A program made the position numbers and the translations under genes. The notes beneath the pieces are model-generated. The model did not search any database. It was not told where the DNA came from and saw nothing but the letters and a program-made list of their open reading frames with translations. A stretch of 64,000 nucleotides of DNA from Ignavibacteria bacterium. GTDB taxonomy: Bacteria; Bacteroidota; Ignavibacteria; Kapaibacteriales; UBA2268. Each line of letters begins with the position of its first letter. Position 1 is the stretch's first letter. The stretch lies in assembly GCA_026417135.1 (NCBI GenBank), contig JAOADV010000012.1, forward strand, positions 1-64,000, in the 5' to 3' direction. Below are positions 27,147 to 37,297 of this stretch, one piece after another.

Positions 27147-29015
27147 TTATTTTCGTTCAAGTAGGAGGACGACTATATTCTCTGGAATTTTTCCATACAA
27201 CTTTTCATATTCTGTAACATCTGTCTCGATGGTGCATTTTTCCTTGGGCAATAATAATTTACTATTAATTTGGACAAGAACTTTGTTTAATGTCGGTAGG
27301 TCGGATTTATTCTTCGAAAGAATTACAAGAGAGCGATAGAAATCGCGATAAACACTTAATTCGTTTAGAAATTGAAAGTAGCTTGAAGAAAATTCAAAAT
27401 TTTTTGGTTCAACTATTAAGAAATTTCTTTCGAAGTTTCGTCCTTTGTATTTGATTTTGTTTCTAAGCTTCGTTTCGGAAACATTGACCAAAATTGGGTA
27501 GTTCGAAGTAAACTTTCGATTTAATGTGTCGTATGCTGTTAAGTTAAGAAATAAAGTATCGATAAGTATGGCTTTTCCTAAACTATCGGGGGAAAGCTCA
27601 ACTCTTAGAAATTCGCTCGGATTGCTACCCTTTCGTTGAATCATTGTCCCTTGGATATGAAAAAACCAATGGGATAATAATTCAGATGGCCTAACTAAAA
27701 TGGATATTTCTAATGCAGTAGGTTCGATTATATAGTTGTGGGTAAAAATCTTGATTGGTTCGAAAAGGCTGGTATCTTCGGAATAGAAACTCAAAGTATT
27801 AGAACTTTTAGGGTTGAAAATGATTTGATTAGAAAAGTTAGAATCTTCAATTTGATTGATTAGGTAAGTTAGTTTTTCATAAAGTGAAGGATTTGAGGTA
27901 TCGAAGGAAATTACAACCTTAGCTTTGCGAGTTTTCAGTCTTTCGGATAAAGTCGCAAAGGTCAATTCCAAAATTTTTTTTGGGTAAAATTCTCTGGAAT
28001 CTGCCGAAGTAGCTCGCTGATGCGAATTTTCGACTTCTGTATCCAAGTCGAGAGTTTGTGGGAACTGCAACAAGTCGTATTTGGTTTCGAGTTCTACGCT
28101 CAAAAAAGGGATTTGTGTTGCCAAAGAAAGTTCTAAAGGACGAACGGTGAAATTTATCTCGGTTATCGCTGGGACTTTTCTTGCTAAATACAAGTCGAGA
28201 CCACCTACTCCTTCGGGTCTGTCCGAAGCGAAGATAGCAGTAGTATCATCTATTAAAGCAAAGTCAGATTCATTGAATCTTGTATTGAGTGTTGTCAAGG
28301 GCATTGGTTTTCCCCACTTGTGGCCCCGACGAACAGAAAAGAATAAGTCGAACCCGCCCGGACCACCATAGCCATCGCTTGCAAAATAAAGAGTATCGCT
28401 GCCGACAAAAAAAGGTGTAATTTCGTTTCCTTCCGTATTTAGTTCTTCGATTTTCGAAACGACGGACCACGCACCGTTATCTAATTTGAATGCAACGAAT
28501 AGGTCGAGATTTCCGTTCGAGGCACCAGCGTCGGACGAGAAAATGAGTTCTCTGCCGTTTGGAGAAATGCTGGGATGCAAAACGAAACACTCGCATTGTA
28601 AACTATCTAACAATACTGGACTTTGCCATTGTCCCGTACGCCTTTGAGTGTGAAAGATATTTAAAAAAGCTTGACGTTTTCCAATACGAAAAGAATTCAC
28701 AAGTGCTTCGGTTTCTGAAATAAAGGTTATATAAGATACTCCTCTGTTAGTACGGTTTAGCGGGTCAGCGAGCTCAATTGGATTGTCGAAAATATATCTC
28801 TCTTTAAGTTTTGAAGTAAAAAATTTCGATTTCCCATCTTTTAAGCTTGTAAAATATAGTCGGTTATCATACTGATTCCATTGAGGTGCAAAATCATCTT
28901 TGCGAGAGTTTAGATTTCGCACATTATCGATTACTATCCAATTGTAATCTTCCCCTAATATATTGAAATTTAGAAGTAAAAAGAAAACGGCGGGTATTAG
29001 AAAATGTTTCATCAA
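27147..29015 (-). CDS. Exported PD40 (TolB-like propeller) protein
   Basis: This 622-residue protein has a signal peptide (about residues 1-21) and a propeller region over roughly residues 30-280 made of PD40 blades, with repeats such as APQWNQYDNRLYFTS, HPSISPNGRELIFSS and DSDFALIDDTTAIFAS-like units. In Bacteroidota such propellers often precede an OmpA domain, but I see none here; the C-terminal 300 residues are of unknown fold. It may be a periplasmic or surface protein involved in envelope or T9SS function. Its start overlaps the stop of the KtrA-like gene by 4 nt (ATGA), so the two are translationally coupled. Confidence 0.7.
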   Translation of the reverse strand: MMKHFLIPAVFFLLLNFNILGEDYNWIVIDNVRNLNSRKDDFAPQWNQYDNRLYFTSLKDGKSKFFTSKLKERYIFDNPIELADPLNRTNRGVSYITFISETEALVNSFRIGKRQAFLNIFHTQRRTGQWQSPVLLDSLQCECFVLHPSISPNGRELIFSSDAGASNGNLDLFVAFKLDNGAWSVVSKIEELNTEGNEITPFFVGSDTLYFASDGYGGPGGFDLFFSVRRGHKWGKPMPLTTLNTRFNESDFALIDDTTAIFASDRPEGVGGLDLYLARKVPAITEINFTVRPLELSLATQIPFLSVELETKYDLLQFPQTLDLDTEVENSHQRATSADSREFYPKKILELTFATLSERLKTRKAKVVISFDTSNPSLYEKLTYLINQIEDSNFSNQIIFNPKSSNTLSFYSEDTSLFEPIKIFTHNYIIEPTALEISILVRPSELLSHWFFHIQGTMIQRKGSNPSEFLRVELSPDSLGKAILIDTLFLNLTAYDTLNRKFTSNYPILVNVSETKLRNKIKYKGRNFERNFLIVEPKNFEFSSSYFQFLNELSVYRDFYRSLVILSKNKSDLPTLNKVLVQINSKLLLPKEKCTIETDVTEYEKLYGKIPENIVVLLLERK

Positions 29016-29704
29016 TCCATCAATAAGTTACGAACGTCGCTTTCTTTTCCAAAAAGGACCATAATCGTACCTTCCGAAAAGATGGTTTCTCCGGTTGGGA
29101 CCCCAAGTACTTCGTATTCTTCGTGTTCGCCAAGAGTAAGCAAGCCGCCGGAGCGTTTGAAGGTTTTAAGTGTAATTAAGTTTAAATTGTATTTTTTTCG
29201 TAAATCGAGTTGGCTTAAAGTCTTGTTGTAAAACTTTTCTGGGGTAGGTATTTCAAATATTCCATATTCTTCGCTAATCAAAAAGCTTTGAAGGACGCCG
29301 GGCAGCATAAGCCTTGTAGCAAATTGCTCCGCTGCTTCTACTTCTGGTAGAAGCAAACCAGTTACGTTCATCAGTTTAAGTAGTCGTTCGTGAATTGGAG
29401 AAGTAACTCGATTGAAAATCGTTTTAACCCCAATTTCTTGAAGTATGGCAGTTGTAAGAACCGAGCTTTCGAAACCTTCGCCAATAGCTACAATTACAGC
29501 ATCCATTTCTTGCAAACCAAGACTGCGGAGTGTCCTTTCGTCGGTTGAATTCATACATACAGCGTGGGTTACTCTGTCGCTAATTTCGTCTATTCTTTCT
29601 TGCCGGATATCTATGGCTAAGACTTCTGCGCCCAGTTCGCTTAACCGCAAGGCTAAATGAAAGCCAAAGTAGCCAAGCCCAATTACACAGAACTTCTTTC
29701 TCAT
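29012..29704 (-). CDS. KtrA/TrkA-like RCK potassium-channel regulator
   Basis: This 230-residue cytoplasmic protein has an N-terminal RCK domain with the nucleotide-binding GLGYFGFHLALRL (residues 8-20) and the acidic IDIRQERID, followed from about residue 145 by a C-terminal TrkA-C domain. Such proteins bind ATP/ADP or NAD(H) and gate Ktr/Trk potassium transporters. The single-RCK length fits KtrA. No KtrB or TrkH membrane partner is adjacent, and the next gene downstream is an exported PD40 protein. It has its own promoter-like box. Confidence 0.88.
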   Translation of the reverse strand: MRKKFCVIGLGYFGFHLALRLSELGAEVLAIDIRQERIDEISDRVTHAVCMNSTDERTLRSLGLQEMDAVIVAIGEGFESSVLTTAILQEIGVKTIFNRVTSPIHERLLKLMNVTGLLLPEVEAAEQFATRLMLPGVLQSFLISEEYGIFEIPTPEKFYNKTLSQLDLRKKYNLNLITLKTFKRSGGLLTLGEHEEYEVLGVPTGETIFSEGTIMVLFGKESDVRNLLMD

Positions 29705-29724
29705 ATAATTTTTGTAAGAAAAAA

Positions 29725-29732
29725 CAAAATTA
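29725..29732 (-). promoter_or_regulatory. -7-like box TAATTTTG, KtrA-like gene
   Basis: TAATTTTG on the minus strand, 20 nt before the KtrA-like ATG. No -33 element at the right distance is evident. Confidence 0.4.
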
Positions 29733-29795
29733 GTAAATGTTAAGCAATATTTATATTTTTAAATCGATTACTACTTTTTAATTCTTTTGGTTGTT

Positions 29796-30008
29796 ATGTC
29801 TGTTAAAATTTCGCAATCGACAGATTTCTATGACTACGAAATACTTGTTCGCCGTCGTGGTGAAAACGACTATGCTTCTTACTGTCCCCAGCTTAATTTA
29901 ATGATAAACGGGACCGAACACGAGCAGGTTGTCATTCTTATGCGTAACCGGATTGTCGAACATATTAACTTGCTAAAAAAGCAACACGAACAAGAAGACT
30001 TAAAGTAA
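29796..30008 (+). CDS. Small HicB/UPF0150-like protein
   Basis: This 70-residue protein starts at ATG 29796, with a TTG three codons earlier as an alternative. The pattern YEILVRR...YASYCPQLNLMINGTE...ILMRNRIVEHINLL resembles the small beta-beta-beta-alpha fold of HicB-like (UPF0150) proteins, in which a strand with CPEL-type motif is followed by a long helix. HicB proteins are antitoxins, but no HicA-like toxin frame lies next to it. It is 2 nt upstream of a CPBP protease gene, so both are probably one transcript. The family call is by pattern only. Confidence 0.55.
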   Translation: MSVKISQSTDFYDYEILVRRRGENDYASYCPQLNLMINGTEHEQVVILMRNRIVEHINLLKKQHEQEDLK

Positions 30009-30010
30009 TT

Positions 30011-30871
30011 ATGAATTCAGCAAGTCGCGCCAACACTTTTTTAAAAGATAGTTGGCTTATTGCTTTTTTTATTTTTTCTCTTTCTTTCGTTTCGAGCTTT
30101 CTGTTGCTACAATCTGTAGTGCATATATCAGCAACTTTTTCCTTTTTTCTTTCTGTGTTTTTTGCAAATTTGGCAACTATTCTAACCCAAAGATATAGAA
30201 TTTGGCATTTTTTCGGTCTTTATTTTGGAAAAGTTTCTATCTATCATTTTTTGTACGGAATCTTAATTGCTCTTGTTTCGCAATTGCCAGTTTTTGTGCT
30301 TCTTCTATTCTTTGGGGTAGAATTTAAAGATATTAATGTGCTTATATTTTTCGAATCGGTTTCGATGATTTTGTTTTCGGCTACGACCGAAGAGCTATTG
30401 TTTCGCGGGGTGCTTTTTCAAAGGTTAATCGACAAATTGGGCGAGGCAAAAGCTATTTTTTTTTCCTCGATAGTTTTTTCTCTAGCTCATATACAGAACC
30501 CATCGATTAATACTTTGGCAATGCTAAACTTATTTCTTGGTGGGGTAGTTCTTGGGGTGATGTATATTAGAACTTATATTTTGTGGTTACCAATTGGCTT
30601 TCATTTCGGTTGGAATTTCTTTCAATACTATCTTTTAGGCTCGCCAGTAAGTGGACACTATCATTTCGAACCTTTTGTAATTTCGAAAATAACGGAGTTT
30701 GAACCAATAGTTTTCGGTGGCAATTTCGGGTTGGAAGGAGGGGTCGCATCCACACTTTTACTAATTTTAGTCGTAATATATATTTCGAAAGCTTTTGTGC
30801 CAACCCCAATTATTATCTCGAGAATTCTTCGGGAGCGATATGCTCGAATGCCTCAAAGTTCAAGGGAATAA
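30011..30871 (+). CDS. CPBP-family intramembrane metalloprotease
   Basis: This 286-residue membrane protein has about seven or eight hydrophobic segments. It carries the glutamic-protease-like motifs of the CAAX/Abi (CPBP) family: EELLFR (E127, E128, R132), a conserved His in SLAHIQN, and HFGWNF. Family members cut prenylated or other membrane proteins, and some act in bacteriocin immunity. It follows a HicB-like small protein gene after 2 nt. Its last 19 bases overlap the 3' end of the TPR gene on the other strand. Confidence 0.85.
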   Translation: MNSASRANTFLKDSWLIAFFIFSLSFVSSFLLLQSVVHISATFSFFLSVFFANLATILTQRYRIWHFFGLYFGKVSIYHFLYGILIALVSQLPVFVLLLFFGVEFKDINVLIFFESVSMILFSATTEELLFRGVLFQRLIDKLGEAKAIFFSSIVFSLAHIQNPSINTLAMLNLFLGGVVLGVMYIRTYILWLPIGFHFGWNFFQYYLLGSPVSGHYHFEPFVISKITEFEPIVFGGNFGLEGGVASTLLLILVVIYISKAFVPTPIIISRILRERYARMPQSSRE

Positions 30872-32172
30872 CCCATATTTCGAATCCAAAATCTCACCTT
30901 TTCGGTTAGCCGATTTTCTTTTCCGTATCGATTAAGAAACTCAAGAAAATCCGCATAAGCATAGGAGAACATATTGTTTGCTTTATAAGTCAAGGCTCTA
31001 TTTAAGTATACTAGTGGATTCGAAGGCTCAAGTTCAATTGCTTTGGTCAAATCTTCCAAAGCTTTTTTGTGGTATTTTAATTTCATAAAAACATTGGCAC
31101 GCGCTATATATGAAAGAGTGAAATCGGGCCGAAGAGAAATTGCTTTTGTAAACTCACGTATTGCAGCTCTATATTGTTCCAAAGCGGTGTATGCTTTGCC
31201 TCTGCCAAAATAACCGTAAAAGTATTGAGGGTCGACAACAATTGCTTTATCGAAGTCTATCAACGCTGCGATGTAGTTTTTTAAGTTCAAATTTGCATTG
31301 CCTCTGTTGAAGTAAAGTGATGCAACAAAAGGTTTTTTTTCGATTGCAATATCGAAATACTCGATTGCTTTTTCAAATTGTTTTAATCCTACATATGCAA
31401 GACCAAGATTATTGTATGCTTCTGCGAAATCTGGTTTAAGTTTTATTACTTTTTCGAAATCATCTATTGCAATTTCGTAATGCTTTGCTTGGCTCAAACA
31501 ATAACCGCGATAGTTATAAGCCAAATAATTACTGCTATCGATAGAAATTGCAATTGTGAAATCCTTTATCGCTTCTTTATATTTTTTTTGTTGCATAAAA
31601 GCTATCCCACGAGAAATAAAAATCTTAGGTTCGCTCGGGTCAACTTCAATTGCTTTGTTGAAATCCATTATTGCTTCGTCGAGTTTTTTCTGGAAGAAAA
31701 AGCAGTTCCCTCGATAAACATAAGAAAGTGAATGTGCCGGATTGTTTTCTATCGACTTGGTAAAATCGTGTATTGCATCTTCGATTCTCTTGATTAGGTA
31801 CAAACAAATACCTCTTCTGTAATAGGCTAAAGCAAAAGAAGGGTTTATTTCAATGGCATTAGTAAAATCCTTTATCGCTTCTTTAATGTTTCGAAGTTCA
31901 AAGTAACAAAGTCCCTTTTTGTAATATGCAAAAGAGAAGGTTGGGTCCAGCGTTATTGTTCCAATGTAGTATGTTATTGCCTCCTCATATTTTTTTGCCA
32001 TGGATAATGAATTGGCAGCTTTAAAGTAAGCGAAGGGGGAACTCGGGTTTTCCATTATTGCATTCTTATAATATTGAAAAGCGAGCTCGTAGTTGCCCTT
32101 GTTAAACTCCTCGTCGCCGAACTCCATCCATTCTTCGGCACTTCTTTTAGGGGGAGTAGTCGATTTATTCAT
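30853..32172 (-). CDS. Tetratricopeptide-repeat protein
   Basis: This 439-residue protein is almost entirely TPR: about eleven 34-residue units in direct succession, each with the W/Y-G-A-F-A-P pattern (for example AYYKKGLCYFELRNIKEAIKD, AYNNLGLAYVGLKQFEKAIEY). The first 12 residues are polar and there is no signal peptide, so it is probably a cytoplasmic scaffold. TPR arrays bind proteins; the partner cannot be inferred. The start at 32172 is the natural one, and the gene is divergent from the DUF202 gene. Confidence 0.85.
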   Translation of the reverse strand: MNKSTTPPKRSAEEWMEFGDEEFNKGNYELAFQYYKNAIMENPSSPFAYFKAANSLSMAKKYEEAITYYIGTITLDPTFSFAYYKKGLCYFELRNIKEAIKDFTNAIEINPSFALAYYRRGICLYLIKRIEDAIHDFTKSIENNPAHSLSYVYRGNCFFFQKKLDEAIMDFNKAIEVDPSEPKIFISRGIAFMQQKKYKEAIKDFTIAISIDSSNYLAYNYRGYCLSQAKHYEIAIDDFEKVIKLKPDFAEAYNNLGLAYVGLKQFEKAIEYFDIAIEKKPFVASLYFNRGNANLNLKNYIAALIDFDKAIVVDPQYFYGYFGRGKAYTALEQYRAAIREFTKAISLRPDFTLSYIARANVFMKLKYHKKALEDLTKAIELEPSNPLVYLNRALTYKANNMFSYAYADFLEFLNRYGKENRLTEKVRFWIRNMGYSLEL

Positions 32173-32249
32173 TTTCCAAAATCATTAAGTTTATATTTCG
32201 TTATTCAATTTTTCGGTTCATAAAAAGCAAAAATAACTAAAAGAACATT

Positions 32250-32579
32250 ATGCTAAAATTTCTACGAACAAATGTTTTTACAGATGACTTATACAAGAAG
32301 TTCATCGATAAAAACCTCAATTTGAACGACCAGCTTGCAGCTGTTCGTTCTATTTTAGCTTGCGAGCGAACTTTTCTTTCCTATCTTAGAACTTCTATCG
32401 CTATTCTTGCTGCTGGGGTTACTTTTATCCAGTTTTTTCAAATTTTTTGGATTCATCTGGTTGGTTGGTTTCTACTACCAACTTCTATTGTAGTTGTATT
32501 TCTCGGTTGGAAAAGATTCCGAAAAACAAGAACTTACATCTACCAAATTGAAAAAGATTTTGCCAATAGAACGAAATAG
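32250..32579 (+). CDS. DUF202 (YidH-like) membrane protein
   Basis: This 109-residue protein carries the DUF202 signature LAAVRSILACERTFLSYLR in its middle, followed by two membrane helices and a basic C-terminal tail. The family is widespread in bacterial inner membranes; eukaryotic relatives (VTC1-like) belong to polyphosphate complexes, but no function is proven for this form. It stands alone with a 229-base gap before atpD. Confidence 0.85.
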   Translation: MLKFLRTNVFTDDLYKKFIDKNLNLNDQLAAVRSILACERTFLSYLRTSIAILAAGVTFIQFFQIFWIHLVGWFLLPTSIVVVFLGWKRFRKTRTYIYQIEKDFANRTK

Positions 32580-32787
32580 CTTGAATTTTCTTTTGCGAAA
32601 ATTTTGTTTACATAAATTTATTCTGTTTTTTAATACCAACTTTAATTGAGTATTCGAAGTTGTTTGAATCTAAAATCATTTTTTCAAATAAAGTGAAATA
32701 TAAATTGTTTTATTAAAATCACTTGTGCATAATGAAAATTTTTTATGTTCGAAAATATGCGTAATTTCGTATTTTTATAATTTTTAA

Positions 32788-34218
<1,431 letters not shown>

Positions 34219-34233
34219 GTCAACTAAATAAAA

Positions 34234-34635
34234 ATGGAAAAGCTACTCGAACTCGAAATTGTAACTCCACAACAGCAAGTTTTTCAAGGTAAAGTCTTAT
34301 CGGTTTCTGTTCCCGGCGAACTTGCACCATTTCAAATACTTTACAATCACGCACCGATTGTCTCGGCACTCGAAAATGGAGTAATCTTTGTGATTACCCC
34401 TGACGAAAAAACTCACCGTTTTGCAGTGTCTTCGGGTTTCCTTTCTGCTGCGGAAAACAAAGTATCGGTTTTTGTAGAAAAGGCTCTTTCGCCATCTGAA
34501 CTAAATCGTACAGAAATCGAGCAGAAACTGAACTACTTGAAAAAGAAGTTGAATGAACCTTTGTCCGAACATCAGAAAAAAGAGATAAAACAACAAATAA
34601 AAGATTTAAATATTCAACTGAAAGTTTTGGTATGA
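34234..34635 (+). CDS. atpC: F1F0 ATP synthase subunit epsilon
   Basis: This 133-residue subunit forms the F1 central stalk. The beta-sandwich begins with LELEIVTPQQQVFQGKV and has PGELAPFQILYNHAPIVSAL, and the C-terminal helical hairpin (residues about 88-130) can inhibit ATP hydrolysis. It follows atpD directly. Its stop codon overlaps the prfB start (ATGA), coupling the two. Confidence 0.93.
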   Translation: MEKLLELEIVTPQQQVFQGKVLSVSVPGELAPFQILYNHAPIVSALENGVIFVITPDEKTHRFAVSSGFLSAAENKVSVFVEKALSPSELNRTEIEQKLNYLKKKLNEPLSEHQKKEIKQQIKDLNIQLKVLV

Positions 34636-35739
34636 TATTAGAGCCATATAGAAATAAGCTTGAAGAGTTGAAAAATCGCACAGAAGAATTAAGAGGCTTT
34701 CTTTGAAATTTCCTCCAAAGAGTCCCAACTATTAAAACTTGAAGAAGAAACACAAAACCAGAACTTTTGGGATAACCATACTTATGCCCAAAAGGTTATG
34801 CAAGAAATTTCAAGACTTCGAGCAATTATAGAAGAGTGGAATCTTTTAGATAAGTCGATAAAAGAAGCCGATGAACTTTTACAATTAATTGAAGAAATCG
34901 AAGATGAAACTTTGCTTTTGGACTTTCAGAAAGAACTTCAATCGGTCGAACAAAAAATTTCAGAATTAGAAATCGAGAAGCTACTATCGGGGAAGGATGA
35001 TTTTCGCGATGCGCTGTTGACAATACATCCGGGAGCTGGTGGAACAGAAGCACAAGATTGGGCAGAGATGTTGCTTCGGATGTATGTGCGTTGGGCGGAG
35101 CGACGCGGTTTTCAAGTCTCACTCATCGACCGGCTCGAAGGCGACGGGGCGGGAATTAAATCCGCAACAATTGAAATAAAAGGCAAATATGCCTATGGAT
35201 ATTTAAAATCCGAAAGCGGAGTTCATCGCCTCGTTCGAATTTCACCGTTCGATGCAAATGCACGGCGACACACTTCCTTTGCCTCTGTTTTCGTTTATCC
35301 AGCAGTCGAAGAAGATGTTGAAATCGAAATCGACCCCGAAGATATCGAAATGGAAACATTTCGTTCTGGTGGGAAAGGTGGCCAAAATGTTAACAAAGTA
35401 GAAACTGCTGTTAGACTTAGGCACAAGCCGACTGGAATAGTTGTTTCTTGCCAACAAGAGCGTTCGCAATATCAAAATAGAGAACGAGCGATGAAAATGC
35501 TTCGTGCTCGGCTCTATCAATTAAAACTCGAAGAAGAAGAATCCGCAAAAGAAGAACTTCAAAAAAGTAAAAAGAAAATAGAATGGGGAAGCCAGATTCG
35601 TTCGTATATTTTCCAACCATATACATTGGTTAATGACCACAGAACTGAAACGAAACGGAGCGACATTCATTCTGTTATGGATGGAGATATTGATGACTTT
35701 ATCAAAGCCTACCTTTTGATGCAAAATAAATTGTCGTAA
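34632..35739 (+). CDS. prfB: Peptide chain release factor 2, with programmed +1 frameshift
   Basis: RF2 releases peptides at UGA and UAA codons. The frame opens at ATG 34632, overlapping the atpC stop, and reads 24 codons to an in-frame TGA at 34704-34706. Translation resumes in the +1 frame with GAA at 34705 and runs to 35739, giving 368 residues. The site CTT TGA is preceded by AGAGGC at the place of the AGGGGG Shine-Dalgarno-like stimulator in other prfB genes. The product has SPF (204-206, stop-codon recognition) and GGQ (249-251, peptidyl hydrolysis). The second frame alone, from an ATG at 34798, lacks the first 55 residues. RF2 thus tunes its own synthesis through UGA reading. Confidence 0.95.
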
Positions 35740-35798
35740 TTGAAAAGAAAAATGCCAAATTATTCGTCTTTCAAACTTTCCAAAGAGAAATAAACAAA

Positions 35799-36575
35799 AT
35801 GAAAAAACTATCGGTGCTATTGCTTATTGTCTTCTGCAGTTTTTTTTCGCTGTATTCTCAGAAATCTAAAATGATTTTTCCCGGCGAAGACCTTTTATAC
35901 GAAGTGTCTTTCTTTGGTATAAAACTTGGGACTATTCGAATCGTAACCGAAGGTATCGAAAAGATTGACGGAAATTATGTTTTTAAAACAAAAGCTTATA
36001 TCAACTCCTATCCAAGCATTCCTTTTCTGGATTTGCAAGGTGTTTTCAATAGTTGGATGGATTCGACTGCTTCTTATTCCTTCAAGTTTACATCGAGTAT
36101 AAAGCAAAAGGGATTGTGGTTCTACGAGCAAGTAATTTTCGACCATAATAAGAAACTTATCCAGGTCGATAAGTTTAAAAAGAATGAAAAGTATTATAGT
36201 GGAGTAATACACACAGAAAAAAAGTGGAACGATGGTCTTTCTCTTTTTTTCTTTGCAAGGGAATATACAAAGTCGAATCGACGGGTCAAAACTCCAACAT
36301 TTATGGACAAAGATACTTCGTATACACTAATCAATTTTCACGGGAAACGGGAGAGCGTAAAAATTTCGAGCATTGCTTACCCAGTAAAAACTGTTAATTT
36401 TTATGGAAAAGCGGAATGGACTGGTATTTATGGTTTGACTGGCTTCTTCGAAGGGTGGTTCAGCGACGATGATGCAAGTATTCCAATCAAAGCAAAGCTA
36501 AATGTTTATGTCGGGAGCATCAATGTGGAATTAATAAAGTGGTCCCGTAAAGGTTGGGTTCCCCCAAAAGGATAG
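35799..36575 (+). CDS. Exported DUF3108-family protein
   Basis: This 258-residue protein has a signal peptide (about residues 1-20). The start of the mature part, FPGEDLLYEVSFFGIKLGTI, and the later KGLWFYEQVIF, DGLSLFFFARE and GKAEWTGIYGLTGFFEGWFSDD match DUF3108 proteins, which are predicted periplasmic beta-barrel-like or lipocalin-like folds of unknown function in Bacteroidota and Proteobacteria. The motif FEGWFSDDDASIPIKAK near the end is typical. It is 59 nt downstream of prfB and convergent with pth. It may be a separate transcript. Confidence 0.8.
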   Translation: MKKLSVLLLIVFCSFFSLYSQKSKMIFPGEDLLYEVSFFGIKLGTIRIVTEGIEKIDGNYVFKTKAYINSYPSIPFLDLQGVFNSWMDSTASYSFKFTSSIKQKGLWFYEQVIFDHNKKLIQVDKFKKNEKYYSGVIHTEKKWNDGLSLFFFAREYTKSNRRVKTPTFMDKDTSYTLINFHGKRESVKISSIAYPVKTVNFYGKAEWTGIYGLTGFFEGWFSDDDASIPIKAKLNVYVGSINVELIKWSRKGWVPPKG

Positions 36576-36662
36576 CAAATTCAACCCTCTGAAATGAAAA
36601 CTTTCGAATGATATTAATTTTAAGGATTTTTTTAAACTTTAACTGAATTCTTGTACTTAGTT

Positions 36663-37283
36663 CTAATCTTTTCCTTGTTCCTTTTCGATTTTAATTTTCC
36701 ATAAATTTTCGGAATTTATATCGCTCATAGCTCGACTTTTACCTTTTAAAATTAAGTATTCGACCGATTCGACGGCACGCTTTATCATAAAATCGCGCAA
36801 AGGAATTTCTTCTGGCTCGAAAGGGGAAAGGACATAATCGGCAAGGTTTTTGGTCCCAACTTTTGGACCAATACCACATCGAAGCCGCATAAAATTTTGA
36901 GTTTCCAAAAATTCAATAACCGAGGCGACTCCGTTGTGGCCCCCATCCCCGCCTGAATCTTTTAAATGAATTTTACCTATTGGAAAGTTAATCTCGTCGC
37001 AAATAACGAGAAGATTTTCAGTTGGTATTTTGTATTTTTCGACTAACTCACGAACTGCAACACCAGAATTGTTCATATAGGTTCGGGGTAAAGCTACAAG
37101 TATATTTTTTGCCACAAATACAACATTCGCAAGAAAGTAATTTGGGGAAAGTGGGATGAATTGTGAGTGGTGCTTTTGTACGAACATACTTGCCACAGCC
37201 CAACCAATATTATGCCTTGTTTCTTTATATACTTCATCGTGATTCCCCAGTCCAACAATAAGTAAATCGATGTTCTTCGACAT
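36663..37283 (-). CDS. pth: Peptidyl-tRNA hydrolase
   Basis: Pth recycles peptidyl-tRNA by cleaving the ester bond. The 206-residue protein has the catalytic His in TRHNIGW, the conserved Asn in RTYMNNSG, and DSGGDGGHNGVASV. The first motif reads GLGNHDEVY where nearly all members have GLGNPG, so the Pro-Gly turn is replaced by His-Asp. The C-terminal region is slightly extended. It is the last gene of the moxR/Bat unit, 14 nt after the VWA gene, an uncommon context. Confidence 0.9.
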   Translation of the reverse strand: MSKNIDLLIVGLGNHDEVYKETRHNIGWAVASMFVQKHHSQFIPLSPNYFLANVVFVAKNILVALPRTYMNNSGVAVRELVEKYKIPTENLLVICDEINFPIGKIHLKDSGGDGGHNGVASVIEFLETQNFMRLRCGIGPKVGTKNLADYVLSPFEPEEIPLRDFMIKRAVESVEYLILKGKSRAMSDINSENLWKIKIEKEQGKD

Positions 37284-37297
37284 AGAAATATTATTAA

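Noticed and set aside
26976..27164. 62-codon plus-strand frame over the hairpin repeat
   Set aside because: It only translates the repeat and its flanks; no start signal or protein pattern.
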